Assembly: GCF_026241135.1 (NCBI RefSeq)
Contig: NZ_JAPFGA010000001.1
Span: forward strand, 124,001 to 188,000
Reading direction: 5' to 3'
Source: Galbibacter kalidii
GTDB lineage: Bacteria; Bacteroidota; Bacteroidia; Flavobacteriales; Flavobacteriaceae
Length of the DNA stretch: 64,000 bases
Made by a program: the position numbers and the translations under genes
Shown here: positions 33,653-42,879 of the stretch, one piece after another
Layout: every line of letters starts with the position of its first letter
Numbering within the stretch: the stretch's first letter is position 1
The notes under the pieces: generated by a model
What the model was told of the DNA's origin: nothing
What the model saw: only the letters and a program-made list of their open reading frames with translations
Databases searched by the model: none

Positions 33653-36600
33653 CTATTTTGAAGACTTCTCTAGCCACTTTCGTGCATTGACAAAAGCTTC
33701 TAACCAAGGCGATACCTCGTCTTTGCGACCCTGCGGATAGTGCGCCCAGTTCCATTGGAAGATAGAACGCTCAAAATGTGGCATGGTCACCAAATGCCTT
33801 CCATTGTCAGATACTATCATGGCTGTGTTGTAATCGGAGCCATTCGGGTTGGCAGGATAACCTTCATAACCGTATTTAGCAACGATATTGTATTTGTTCT
33901 CTTCGTAAGGGAAACTGAATTTTCCTTCTCCGTGAGATACCCAGATCCCCAGTTTACTACCTGCTAAAGACGACAACATCACCGAATTATTTTCCTGGAT
34001 TTCTACGGAAGTGAAGATGCTTTCGTGCTTGTTACTTTCGTTGTGAAGCATTTTCGGTTTTTCACTATGATTAGGATTGATAAGCCCTAATTCTACAAAA
34101 AGCTGACATCCGTTACAGATTCCCACAGAAAGGGTATCCTCTCGTTTGAAAAAGTTCTCCAGTACTGTTTTGGCCTTTTCGTTGTAAAGGAAAGCTCCTG
34201 CCCATCCTTTGGCGGATCCTAAAACATCAGAGTTGGAAAAACCACCCACAGCACCGATAAATTGAATGTCTTCCAGTGTTTCACGCCCGGAGATCAGGTC
34301 GGTCATATGTACATCTTTTACATCAAAACCAGCCAAATACATGGCGTTGGCCATTTCCCTTTCTGAATTGGAGCCTTTTTCCCTTAAAATTGCGGCTTTG
34401 GGTTTAGCCCCCCCTTCTTTTGGAAGGGGGTTGGGGGGTAAGACTCCTGTAAAATGTTCTGGAAAGTTGTATTGTAGCGGCTGATTCTTATAATTCTGAT
34501 AGCGTGCTTCAGCTCGTCCGTTTTTGCTTTGCTTTTGATCGAGTAGGAATGAGGTTTTGTACCAAACATCCCTCAGCTGACTAATACTGAATGAGAAATT
34601 GTCGTTGTTATTTTTCATCTGAAGACGATCGCCTTCAACCGGTTTCCCGATTTTGTGGAATGTAATTCCGGCTTCGGAAAGTGTATTTTCAATAACATTA
34701 TCATCTTTACTTTGGAAAACAATTCCGGCATTTTCATTGAATAATAACTTGACAGAATCTTCCTCATTGATACTTGAAAGGTCGAGTAGTGCTCCCAGAT
34801 TCACATCGGCAAAACACATTTCGAGCAGGGTGGTGATCAATCCTCCACTGGCGACATCGTGTCCAGCAAGAACCTGACCTTGGTTGATCAATTTTTGAAT
34901 TGTATTGAAGGTGTTTTTTAATCCGGCTGCACTTTTGATTGTCGGAACTTCACTACCTATCATGTTCAAAATCTGACCAAATGAAGAACCACCTAATTTT
35001 AACTGATCTTCAGTAAGATTGATATAGTAGATGCTTCCACCGTTTCTTTGCAGTACGGGTTCAACCACCTTGTTGATATCGTTACAATGTCCCGCTGCAG
35101 AAATAATGACCGTTCCCGGAGCAATCACTTCTTCGTTGGGGTATTTTTGTTTCATGGAAAGTGAATCCTTTCCGGTAGGGATATTGATTCCCAATGCCAC
35201 CGCAAAATCGGAACATCCCTTTACTGCTTCATATAATCGGGCATCTTCCCCTTCATTTTTACAGGGCCACATCCAGTTTGCCGAAAGCGATACCGATGTT
35301 AATCCATCCGCTAGTGGAGCCCAAATAATATTGGTCAGTGCCTCAGCAATGGAGTTTTTACTTCCTTCCACGGGATCAATCAAGGCGGATACCGGAGCAT
35401 GTCCGATAGAGGTAGCGATCCCCTGTTTTCCCTTAAAATCCAAAGCCATGACACCGCAGTTGTTAAGTGGTAGTTGTAAAGGTCCGGCACATTGTTGCTT
35501 TGCCACACGCCCTCCAACACATCGGTCCACCTTATTGGTCAGCCAATCTTTACAGGCAACAGCTTCCAGTTGTAAAAGCTGTTCCAAATAGCTGTGTATT
35601 TTATCACTGTTGTAATCCGTATTTTTATAGTTGCGTATTACAGTTTTATCTGCCATAATGGTTTTGGGTGAACTCCCAAACATATCGGAAAGATCCATGT
35701 CCATAGGTTTGTCCCCTTTGGTAGCCGATTCAAAAGAGAAATGGTCGTCTCCGGTTACCTCGCCAACTTCATATATGGGAGCACGTTCACGCTCAGCGAT
35801 TCTTTTTAGTTTCTCGGTATGTTCTTTGGCAATGACCAGTCCCATACGTTCCTGACTTTCGTTACCGATGATTTCCTTGGTCGATAGGGTAGGGTCACCG
35901 ACGGGAAGTTTATCAAGGTCTATTTTTCCTCCGGTGTCTTCTACCAATTCAGAAAGACAGTTTAAATGTCCACCGGCACCATGATCGTGAATAGAAACAA
36001 TATCGTTTTCTTCATTTTCTACCATTCCGCGTATCGCATTGGCCACTCGTTTTTGCATTTCGGGATTGGAACGTTGTACAGCATTCAATTCAATTCCGCT
36101 GCTGAATTCCCCAGTGTCTGCAGACGATACCGCAGCACCGCCCATTCCGATTCTGTAATTTTCACCACCCATGACAACGATTTTATCACTGGTTTTAGGG
36201 GTGTCTTTTTTGGCTTGTTCCTCTTTTCCATATCCAATACCTCCGGCTAGCATGATGACTTTGTCATAGCCTAGCTTTCGGGTGTCCCTGTCCCCCTCCA
36301 ACTCCCCCAAATGTGAAGTGTCAAGATGTTTCCCCTCTTGGGGGGGATTAATGGGGGATTCTGTATGTTCAAATGTCAGTACAGATCCCGCAATCAATGG
36401 TTGTCCAAATTTATTTCCAAAGTCCGATGCCCCATTAGAGGCTTTGATAAGAATGTCGATAGGAGTTTGATAGAGCCAATCTCTTTCGTTCATGGCTTTT
36501 TCCCACGGACGGTTTTCTTCCAGACGGGAATAGGAAGTCATATAGACCGCAGTTCCGGCGAGCGGTAAAGAACCTTTCCCACCAGCAAGACGGTCGCGAA

Positions 36601-37405
36601 TTTCCCCTCCTGAACCCGTTGCAGCTCCGTTGAATGGCTCTACCGTAGTTGGGAAGTTATGGGTTTCCGCTTTTAATGAAATAACGGAATTAAAATCTTT
36701 GGTTTGATAAAAGTCAGGGATGTCGGCACGCTTTGGGGCAAACTGTTCCACTTTTGGTCCTTTTAAAAAGGCAACATTGTCTTTGTATGCAGAAACAATA
36801 GTGTTTGGATGCTCCTTTGAGGTTTTTTTGATCATTTTAAAGAGCGATGTTGGCTTTTCCTCTCCATCGATCACAAAAGTACCGTTGAAAATCTTATGGC
36901 GACAGTGTTCTGAATTCACTTGGGCAAAACCGTAAACTTCGGAGTCGGTGAGTTTTCGTCCCAGTTTTTCAGAAAGCCCGTTCAAATAACTTACTTCTTC
37001 TTCATTGAGCGCCAAGCCTTCCTCTTGGTTGTAGGCTTTTATATCATTAATTTCCCTGATCCCTTCGGGCTGGATATCGATTTTGAAAATATCCTGATTT
37101 AACACAGCGTATTTTTGGGAAAGCATAGGATCATAACTCTTGTCGTCTTTGCTGCTGGCATAAAACTCCTCGATCCTGATGATTCCAGAAATGGCCATGT
37201 TCTGTGTGATTTCGACCGCATTGGTACTCCACGGGGTGATCATCGCTGCACGCGGACCAATAAAAAAATCCGCTAAAGCGGACTGTTCGATTTGTGGTTG
37301 GTTGCCAAACAGCCACGTTAATTTTGCTATGTTTTCCTGAGAAATTTGATTGTCCGTTTGAACGGCGAAGATTTTGTTTTCCGGGTTTCCGAAGAAAAGG
37401 ATCAT
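33653..37405 (-). CDS. purL: phosphoribosylformylglycinamidine synthase
   Basis: Large single-chain FGAM synthase of the purine pathway (ATP, glutamine and FGAR to FGAM). It has 1250 residues, of the long PurL type found in E. coli. The N-terminal PurS-like and linker domains (about 1-215), duplicated ATP-binding AIR-synthase halves (HNFPTTVEPFNGAATGSGGEIRD; PTGKDSLSMKQ) and the C-terminal class I amidotransferase (VGGFSNSDVLGSAKGWAG; nucleophile in GICNGCQ) are all present. Two segments look foreign and match palindromic DNA inserts: about residues 348-375 (36280-36364) and 987-1004 (34394-34446), both in frame and located in surface linkers. It has its own promoter box and terminator. Confidence 0.95.
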   Translation of the reverse strand: MILFFGNPENKIFAVQTDNQISQENIAKLTWLFGNQPQIEQSALADFFIGPRAAMITPWSTNAVEITQNMAISGIIRIEEFYASSKDDKSYDPMLSQKYAVLNQDIFKIDIQPEGIREINDIKAYNQEEGLALNEEEVSYLNGLSEKLGRKLTDSEVYGFAQVNSEHCRHKIFNGTFVIDGEEKPTSLFKMIKKTSKEHPNTIVSAYKDNVAFLKGPKVEQFAPKRADIPDFYQTKDFNSVISLKAETHNFPTTVEPFNGAATGSGGEIRDRLAGGKGSLPLAGTAVYMTSYSRLEENRPWEKAMNERDWLYQTPIDILIKASNGASDFGNKFGQPLIAGSVLTFEHTESPINPPQEGKHLDTSHLGELEGDRDTRKLGYDKVIMLAGGIGYGKEEQAKKDTPKTSDKIVVMGGENYRIGMGGAAVSSADTGEFSSGIELNAVQRSNPEMQKRVANAIRGMVENEENDIVSIHDHGAGGHLNCLSELVEDTGGKIDLDKLPVGDPTLSTKEIIGNESQERMGLVIAKEHTEKLKRIAERERAPIYEVGEVTGDDHFSFESATKGDKPMDMDLSDMFGSSPKTIMADKTVIRNYKNTDYNSDKIHSYLEQLLQLEAVACKDWLTNKVDRCVGGRVAKQQCAGPLQLPLNNCGVMALDFKGKQGIATSIGHAPVSALIDPVEGSKNSIAEALTNIIWAPLADGLTSVSLSANWMWPCKNEGEDARLYEAVKGCSDFAVALGINIPTGKDSLSMKQKYPNEEVIAPGTVIISAAGHCNDINKVVEPVLQRNGGSIYYINLTEDQLKLGGSSFGQILNMIGSEVPTIKSAAGLKNTFNTIQKLINQGQVLAGHDVASGGLITTLLEMCFADVNLGALLDLSSINEEDSVKLLFNENAGIVFQSKDDNVIENTLSEAGITFHKIGKPVEGDRLQMKNNNDNFSFSISQLRDVWYKTSFLLDQKQSKNGRAEARYQNYKNQPLQYNFPEHFTGVLPPNPLPKEGGAKPKAAILREKGSNSEREMANAMYLAGFDVKDVHMTDLISGRETLEDIQFIGAVGGFSNSDVLGSAKGWAGAFLYNEKAKTVLENFFKREDTLSVGICNGCQLFVELGLINPNHSEKPKMLHNESNKHESIFTSVEIQENNSVMLSSLAGSKLGIWVSHGEGKFSFPYEENKYNIVAKYGYEGYPANPNGSDYNTAMIVSDNGRHLVTMPHFERSIFQWNWAHYPQGRKDEVSPWLEAFVNARKWLEKSSK
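34394..34446. repeat. palindromic repeat unit inside purL (insert 2)
   Basis: A C-rich/G-rich palindrome (CCCCCC-TTCTTTT-GGAAGGGGG-TTGGGGGG) within the reading frame. It encodes PPNPLPKEGG in the linker just before the amidotransferase domain. Confidence 0.6.
36280..36364. repeat. palindromic repeat unit inside purL (insert 1)
   Basis: About 85 bases with opposing TCCCCC/GGGGGA words at both ends, translated in frame as TESPINPPQEGK...GDRDT. The neighbouring residues (SVLTFEH and KLGYDKVIMLAGGIG) join naturally if the insert is removed. Confidence 0.6.
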
Positions 37406-37461
37406 ACTGTGTTGTGTTTGTGCCTTATTTGATATTAAGACATATTGTTTGATACAAAGCG

Positions 37462-37469
37462 CAAATTTA
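37462..37469 (-). promoter_or_regulatory. -7 promoter box of purL
   Basis: TAAATTTG on the minus strand, 56 bases upstream of the purL start at 37405. No purine riboswitch-like structure was recognised in the leader. Confidence 0.45.
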
Positions 37470-37569
37470 ATGAATTACTCCTTATTTTTTGATAGAGAAT
37501 TCGTTTAAATAATTTAAAAACCTAAAGAGTGTAAAAAATATGGTTATTTAAGTTTTGTGTTCAGTTTTC

Positions 37570-38256
37570 TTAGCGATTCAAGGCTTGTTTAATACCAGCT
37601 TTTACCAAAGGTTCCATGATTTTATATCCTTTAGAGGTAGGGTGTACACCATCTTCTGCAAGGTCTTTGCCCAATCCTTTTTTGTCGTTTACCATGGCGT
37701 TGTAATAGTCTACATATACAATATTGTTCTCCCCACAATACTGCTGCATCATTGTGTTTAATGCTATGACTTTATCAGCCGGTTTTATGGATTTTCGCCA
37801 AGGGAAATTATTGGCCGGAACGACAGAACAGACTACTACCTTTATTTGGTTTGCTTGTGCTAGATCTACCATGGAAATAATGTTACCGAATACGTCTTTG
37901 AGCTCAACAGGACCTGTGTTTTCAGCAATATCATTGATTCCGGCAAGAAGAACAACTACTTTTGGTTGCAAATCAATCACATCCCTACGAAAACGCAATA
38001 GCATTTGGGAAGTGGTTTGTCCGCTGATACCTCGATCGATATACGGATTCTCTTCAAAGAAATAGGGGTGTGTATTCTTCCACCCTTCAGTAATGGAATT
38101 TCCCATAAATACAACCCGGTCTTGATCAGGCTGAGGGATGGGTAAAGCTGTGTTTTCAGCTTCGTATTTACTGAAATCAGCAAACGCTACAGCCGTTTGT
38201 TGTGCAAAGAGTTTTAAAAAGCTTAGCATGATAATGACAAGGATATATTTTTTCAT
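37570..38256 (-). CDS. exported SGNH/GDSL hydrolase
   Basis: A protein of 228 residues with a signal peptide (1-18, ending KLFAQ). SGNH blocks are visible: VVFMGNSITEGW (Ser nucleophile; GNSIT in place of the more common GDS), the Gly of the oxyanion hole in ISGQTTSQ, LLAGINDIAE (Asn) and AEDGVHPTSKGY (Asp-x-x-His). The family includes lipases, acyl-esterases and sugar acetylesterases; the substrate is not determined. It stands alone between purL and a VOC gene with its own -7 box. Confidence 0.88.
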   Translation of the reverse strand: MKKYILVIIMLSFLKLFAQQTAVAFADFSKYEAENTALPIPQPDQDRVVFMGNSITEGWKNTHPYFFEENPYIDRGISGQTTSQMLLRFRRDVIDLQPKVVVLLAGINDIAENTGPVELKDVFGNIISMVDLAQANQIKVVVCSVVPANNFPWRKSIKPADKVIALNTMMQQYCGENNIVYVDYYNAMVNDKKGLGKDLAEDGVHPTSKGYKIMEPLVKAGIKQALNR

Positions 38257-38287
38257 AATAATGAAATGATGTTTGAAAAATGATACC

Positions 38288-38295
38288 CAAATATA
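38288..38295 (-). promoter_or_regulatory. -7 promoter box of the SGNH hydrolase gene
   Basis: TATATTTG on the minus strand, 31 bases upstream of the start at 38256. Confidence 0.5.
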
Positions 38296-38442
38296 AATAA
38301 AGCATTGTAAACTTTGATCTATTTAGTATTACAAATCAAGGGTTGAAATATTAAAGTTATAACGGCAGCTTCCAATCTTCTGTATGTATGGAGGGTGAGC
38401 CCTTTAGTGGATCGAACCCTAGTTGCCTTTTTCATTGAAATT

Positions 38443-38832
38443 CTAATTTGTTTGTGTACTTACGGCCCAATAGTTACCTGCAAAATCGTAAAACGAGCCT
38501 CTTGTGTCAGGGTCGCCTTCTTTGTTTACAGGTTTTTCAATTATTTCGCAACCACTCTTAATTGCCAAGTCGAAAGTTTTGAATACATCTGGCACATAAA
38601 TATGTAGCATTGTGGTGTTTGCAGGATAATTTTCTGTGCTATTGCTAATCATTAGGATACTGTCATCCAATTCCAGTTCTATATGTGCAATGATTCCATT
38701 TTCACGATCAAACCGCCTCAATTCCTTTGCTCCGAATATTGTTTTTAGTAAGTCTACTAATTTTTGGGCATTATTGGTAATTAAATATGGTGACAGTGCG
38801 TTATAATCTTTTGGTTTGTAGTCTGTTTTCAT
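38443..38832 (-). CDS. VOC family (glyoxalase-like) protein
   Basis: A protein of 129 residues of the PhnB-like VOC type: YNALSPYLITNNAQKLVDLLKTIFGAKELRRF at the N terminus, GIIAHIELELDDSILMISN in the middle and GSFYDFAGNYWAVSTQ at the end. These proteins bind a metal at a paired beta-alpha-beta-beta-beta site and act as lyases, dioxygenases or resistance proteins; here the role is unknown. A GTG at 38859 extends the frame, but the ATG at 38832 gives the usual N terminus. Confidence 0.82.
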   Translation of the reverse strand: MKTDYKPKDYNALSPYLITNNAQKLVDLLKTIFGAKELRRFDRENGIIAHIELELDDSILMISNSTENYPANTTMLHIYVPDVFKTFDLAIKSGCEIIEKPVNKEGDPDTRGSFYDFAGNYWAVSTQTN

Positions 38833-39195
38833 TTTCTTGATGTATTGATTTAATCTCACTTTTACTAATGACCGCTAATGTGTTTGCACACAGAGTAGTT
38901 GCGTGTAAATGAGCGCAAATTTTTCGATTAATTGCTAAGCTACAAAATACGAAAAATCCAATGAATTAAGAGCGTATAAACAATTTTTTACAAGGATGCT
39001 ATTGCTGAATTTGACCACGACCACACTCGTCATATATCCAGCAACTGGGTAGGCGAAGTTGCTTTTGCCTATCCCGTCGCATGAGGTACTCAAAAGCAGG
39101 AAGAGGAGCTGTTAAGTTCATTAACCAAAAACTGCGCAATTGTTTGCACAAAAATGCGGCCTATTGCCACAAACATTACAAGAAGGTTTATTAGC
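38833..39195. other. spacer without a convincing gene
   Basis: About 360 bases between two minus-strand genes. A 31-codon plus-strand stretch near 38992-39084 reads DAIAEFDHDHTRHISSNWVGEVAFAYPVA without a start codon, and may be a decayed fragment. No hairpin with a T run was found. Confidence 0.4.
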
Positions 39196-39984
39196 CTATT
39201 TCCATCGATTTTCTGCTTTTTCCCCTCCCCAGATCAAGGTGGCCAGATATGGATTGTCTATAAACGGGTTTCTGTTGCCTTGTGCTTTTTGAATATACTT
39301 GTTGCGTTGTTCTTCAAAAGGGGAAACAGGGTCTTCAGCATTCCATTTTAAAAATAAAGCAATGCCTCCCATGTCTTCAAACGATTCATTGTAACGTAAA
39401 TTCAAATACATGATCATTCGCGCCACATCACCTTTCCACTCATCGCCCGGATACCAACTGTTGTGTTTCAATTTATAAAAACCTTTCCCTTTCGTAAACG
39501 GATTGTTACTACGGCGTGTGTTGGTTCTTTGATCGCACACCCTAAGATGATGAAGATCGCCTTTGACTGTGTTTTCAATGAATGATTGCGGATAGACGTG
39601 TTCTGTGTTGAAGGTTTGTTTTTTGTATGGATTTCTTGACGACACATATTCTTTCCAATACCTAACCTCCCCTGAATACATTAGAATTACACTGTCCTTA
39701 TGTTTCGGATGGGCGTCTATTCGATATAGATATTTATGACGTTCGCCATAGCTGAGAATATTAGTGTGTTTGGCAATGGTATTCACTGCCAGATTTTCAT
39801 ACAACGGAATGCTCCTCAGGCTAAAATCAACATCTTTATAATATTCTTTTAACTCTTTAGGGACTTTAAGTACTGTAGAATCTTGTTGAGGGTTAACAAT
39901 ATTTGCTGAAGCCGTTTCCTTGGTATTGATTTTACAGCTTAGACTGAGAATGATGAATATGAAAAAAGCAAGTTTTTGAAACAT
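39196..39984 (-). CDS. endonuclease I family lipoprotein
   Basis: A protein of 262 residues in the EndA/NucM-type family. The His-Glu catalytic segment FNTEHVYPQSF (about 147-157), GDLHHLRVCDQRTNTRRSN (with the Asn of the metal site) and PGDEWKGDVARMIMYLNLRY are family features. The start is set at ATG 39984, which gives a lipoprotein-like signal (hydrophobic FFIFIILSLSC, Cys near residue 17). A 15-codon extension upstream is less likely. It probably degrades extracellular DNA for nutrient use. Confidence 0.88.
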   Translation of the reverse strand: MFQKLAFFIFIILSLSCKINTKETASANIVNPQQDSTVLKVPKELKEYYKDVDFSLRSIPLYENLAVNTIAKHTNILSYGERHKYLYRIDAHPKHKDSVILMYSGEVRYWKEYVSSRNPYKKQTFNTEHVYPQSFIENTVKGDLHHLRVCDQRTNTRRSNNPFTKGKGFYKLKHNSWYPGDEWKGDVARMIMYLNLRYNESFEDMGGIALFLKWNAEDPVSPFEEQRNKYIQKAQGNRNPFIDNPYLATLIWGGEKAENRWK

Positions 39985-40040
39985 GTTATGGGTTATAAAA
40001 TGAAACAACGGTCTTTCTGAATAACACAAATAGTGTAATC

Positions 40041-41255
40041 TTATTGTTTTTTTGCTAAAAGTGCCATATAAAATCCATCAAAACCGGATGTTGAAGCCAA
40101 CACTTTTTTGTCTTTCACCAAGCCGAAATCTTTTCCATTTTCCGATTGCAAGAAAGCCTTCACTTGATCTTGGTTTTCTGAAGGAAGGATAGAGCAGGTG
40201 GCATACACCATTTTACCGCCCGGTTTTACCATTTTTGAATAATCGCGGAGGATCTCCTGCTGTGTTTTTTTGATATTGTCGATAAACTCCGGCTTTAGTT
40301 TCCATTTGGCATCCGGATTTCTGCGTAAAACCCCCAGACCGCTACAGGGTGCGTCTATTAAGACCCTATCCATTTGGTTGTGCAGTTTTTTGATGGTCTT
40401 GGTAGAAGTGATTTCCCGGGGTTCTATGTTGTGCGCACCATTTCTTTTGGCTCTTCGTTTTAGCTCTTTCAACTTAAAACCGTAGATGTCCATCGCAATA
40501 ATCTGCCCTTTGTTGTCCATTTTGGCAGCCAGGTGTAGTGATTTCCCACCGGCTCCGGCGCAGGCATCCGCTATGCGCATTCCGGGTTTCACATCCAGAA
40601 AATCTGCAATCAGTTGGGAAGAAGCGTCCTGAACCTCAAAAAGCCCGTTCTTAAAGGCTTCGGTTTTAAAGACATTGCTACGTTCTTTCAATTGGAGGGC
40701 ATCCGGATAGTTTTTTATAGCGATGGTAGCAATATCTTCATCGATCAAAAGGGCTTGTAAGGCTTTTTTGTTTGTTTTTAGGGTGTTAACGCGAATAACA
40801 ACTTCCGCTTGCTGATTGAGCGCTTTTAGTTCCTTTTCCCAAGTAGCTTCTCCCAGCTCTTTACTCCCCATATCATCCAACCAATCGGGAATGGATTCTC
40901 GGCATTTTCTGATTTTTGAAAGCTCATCAAATCGTCCTTTGATTCTACGTGATGGTGTTCCTTCCAATTGTTTCCAATCGGGGAGTTGAATACCTTTTAG
41001 TGTTGCCCATACGGCAAAAATACGCCATAGGTTTTCTCTTGAAAAAGGTTCCTTTACTTCGGCAATTTCGCCGTAGAGACGTTTCCATCTCACAATATCA
41101 TAGGTGGTTTCGGCAATAAATCCTCTGTCTCGAGAGCCCCATCTTTTGTCGCGTTTGAGTAGTTGTTGAACTACCTTGTCGGCATATTTGTCTTCATTGA
41201 AAATTAGGTTTAACCCATCAATAACAGCGTAAACGAGATTTCTGTGCAGTCGCAT
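40041..41255 (-). CDS. RsmB/NOP2/Sun-family rRNA (cytosine-C5) methyltransferase
   Basis: A protein of 404 residues. An N-terminal NusB-like or RNA-binding region precedes the SAM-dependent core: DACAGAGGKSLHLAAKM (SAM loop, about 229-245), the first catalytic cysteine motif DAPCSGLGVLRRNPD (about 304-318) and the second YATCSILPSEN (about 355-365). The pair of cysteines defines the RNA m5C methyltransferase mechanism. The start at 41255 gives MRLHRNLV, and the promoter box at 41277 agrees. It is likely a homologue of the 16S rRNA enzyme RsmB, but the target site is not proven. Confidence 0.9.
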   Translation of the reverse strand: MRLHRNLVYAVIDGLNLIFNEDKYADKVVQQLLKRDKRWGSRDRGFIAETTYDIVRWKRLYGEIAEVKEPFSRENLWRIFAVWATLKGIQLPDWKQLEGTPSRRIKGRFDELSKIRKCRESIPDWLDDMGSKELGEATWEKELKALNQQAEVVIRVNTLKTNKKALQALLIDEDIATIAIKNYPDALQLKERSNVFKTEAFKNGLFEVQDASSQLIADFLDVKPGMRIADACAGAGGKSLHLAAKMDNKGQIIAMDIYGFKLKELKRRAKRNGAHNIEPREITSTKTIKKLHNQMDRVLIDAPCSGLGVLRRNPDAKWKLKPEFIDNIKKTQQEILRDYSKMVKPGGKMVYATCSILPSENQDQVKAFLQSENGKDFGLVKDKKVLASTSGFDGFYMALLAKKQ

Positions 41256-41276
41256 AGTTAAAAAAATAATTGGGTG

Positions 41277-41284
41277 CAAAGGTA
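41277..41284 (-). promoter_or_regulatory. -7 promoter box of the RNA methyltransferase gene
   Basis: TACCTTTG on the minus strand, 21 bases upstream of the ATG at 41255. It lies in the divergent spacer before 41332. Confidence 0.55.
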
Positions 41285-41331
41285 TTGCTTTGTAAGAGAT
41301 TAAACTTATTTTTAGGGCAAATTATATTGTT

Positions 41332-42366
41332 TTGAAAAAAATAGGCATTATTTGTTTGTTGGTATTGATTTCCTGCGGAAAGGAAAAATTCGAACCACAT
41401 AATTATACTGAAGTTTTTGTTGATCAGGTGTATAGTGATTCGGTTAGCATCAGGGCGATTACCCTCATGGATGGAAATCTGGGTTTTGCCGGGTCTAAAA
41501 ATACCTATGGGATTTACAATGCTGCCCAGAAAAGTGTGGTCACCCAACAGATGGAACAGGATTCCTTGGCCATGGAATTCAGGGCGGTTGCCAGCACAAA
41601 TACCGATTTTTACATGTTGACGGTCGCTAGTCCGGCCTTGTTGTACAAAACAGGGGATCAGGGAAAAATGGAACTAGTATATCGGGAAGAGCATGAAAAG
41701 GTGTTTTACGACGCCATGGAGTTTTGGAACAATCAGGAGGGTATTGCCATGGGCGATCCTACCGATGGTTGCCTATCGGTTATTGTAACCCGTGACGGAG
41801 GGCAGCACTGGAATAAACTCTCCTGTGATGTTTTACCTGAGGGTGTTGAGGGAGAAGCTGCTTTCGCCGCCAGTGATACCAACATAGCTGTTGTTGGTGA
41901 TCATACGTGGATTGTAACCGGAGGGAAAAAAGCGTGTGTTTTTTATTCCCCTGACAAGGCTGTGACATGGCAAATTTTTGAAACGCCAATAATACAGGGT
42001 GAGCCGACACAAGGCATCTATTCGGTAGATTTTTATGACAAGGACAACGGTTTTATCATCGGGGGTGATTATACGAAGCCGAATGGGAATACTGCTAATA
42101 AAGCCATAACCAGTGACGGGGGTAAAACTTGGCAGCTGGTAGGCCAAGGGCAAGATCCCGGATATCGATCTTGTGTACAATACCTGCCGGGGAGAAAAGC
42201 AGAGGAATTGGTAGCTGTAGGATTTAAAGGGATTTCGTTTTCAAATAACAAAGGGAAAGATTGGAAACAAATTTCCGAAGAACCATTCTATACTATCCGA
42301 TTTATAAATGACAGTACGGCTTTTGCTGCCGGGAAGAACCGTATTGCTAAATTGACTTTCCGATAG
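41332..42366 (+). CDS. lipoprotein with BNR/photosystem-stability-like beta-propeller
   Basis: A protein of 344 residues, in the group often annotated as oxidoreductase or Ycf48/HCF136-like. BNR-type Asp-box features recur: VTRDGGQHWNKL, YSPDKAVTWQIF, SDGGKTWQLV and NNKGKDWKQI, spaced 45-70 residues apart, fitting a propeller. The N terminus (KKIGIICLLVLISCGKE) is a clear lipoprotein signal with lipobox LISC, yet the only codon available at that position is TTG at 41332, so the gene probably starts with TTG. It diverges from the RNA methyltransferase. Confidence 0.8.
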   Translation: MKKIGIICLLVLISCGKEKFEPHNYTEVFVDQVYSDSVSIRAITLMDGNLGFAGSKNTYGIYNAAQKSVVTQQMEQDSLAMEFRAVASTNTDFYMLTVASPALLYKTGDQGKMELVYREEHEKVFYDAMEFWNNQEGIAMGDPTDGCLSVIVTRDGGQHWNKLSCDVLPEGVEGEAAFAASDTNIAVVGDHTWIVTGGKKACVFYSPDKAVTWQIFETPIIQGEPTQGIYSVDFYDKDNGFIIGGDYTKPNGNTANKAITSDGGKTWQLVGQGQDPGYRSCVQYLPGRKAEELVAVGFKGISFSNNKGKDWKQISEEPFYTIRFINDSTAFAAGKNRIAKLTFR

Positions 42367-42411
42367 AATTTAGTATTTGGAATTTGTTTTTTTGCCAACT
42401 ACCAACTGATT

Positions 42412-42870
42412 TCAGTCTTTTTTATCATGGGATGCTTTACGAAGTCTGCGTAAGAGTTCCCTGTTGAAATCGTGTTCCAGTTTTTTCAAGTGAATGATTT
42501 TTTTGGCGGAGATGATACCGTCCAATTTCTTCACCAACTCCTTATCGTTTTTCAAAAGGTTTTCATCAATGGTTTCTATTTCCCGGATTAAGGATTTCGC
42601 TTTAGCTTCAGAAAGTGAGCTCAAGTTTTCGTTTGAGAGTTGATGTTTTATTATCCCTTTGTACTGTACATATTTCAGCTGAAATAATTTTTCTTCATAT
42701 TCATTATAGATAGGCCAAAATTTTTGTGCTTCTTCTGTAGTTAAGTGAAGATTTTCAGTTAAATAAGCAATTTTCAGTGATTTTATATGATCCCTCTTGC
42801 TCTTTTTCTGTGCTTCAACATGGATAAAGCAACCGAGCATTAGTATCAGGAGAATATATTTTTTCATCAT
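42412..42870 (-). CDS. periplasmic sensor-like protein of the ECF sigma locus
   Basis: A protein of 152 residues with a signal peptide (ending CFIHVEAQ). The rest is helical and rich in Lys/Glu (LTTEEAQKFWPIYNEYEEKLFQL), resembling the Spy/CpxP-like LTxxQ proteins often named sensor of ECF-type sigma factor in flavobacteria. It is the third gene of the sigma operon, 9 bases after the membrane protein gene. It may sense envelope stress; this is inferred. Confidence 0.7.
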   Translation of the reverse strand: MMKKYILLILMLGCFIHVEAQKKSKRDHIKSLKIAYLTENLHLTTEEAQKFWPIYNEYEEKLFQLKYVQYKGIIKHQLSNENLSSLSEAKAKSLIREIETIDENLLKNDKELVKKLDGIISAKKIIHLKKLEHDFNRELLRRLRKASHDKKD

Positions 42871-42879
42871 TTTGTTTTT

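Noticed and set aside
38992-39084. Protein-like stretch DAIAEFDHDHTRHISSNWVGEVAF in the spacer
   Set aside because: It has no start codon and no recognised family; listed only as a possible decayed fragment within the spacer entry.
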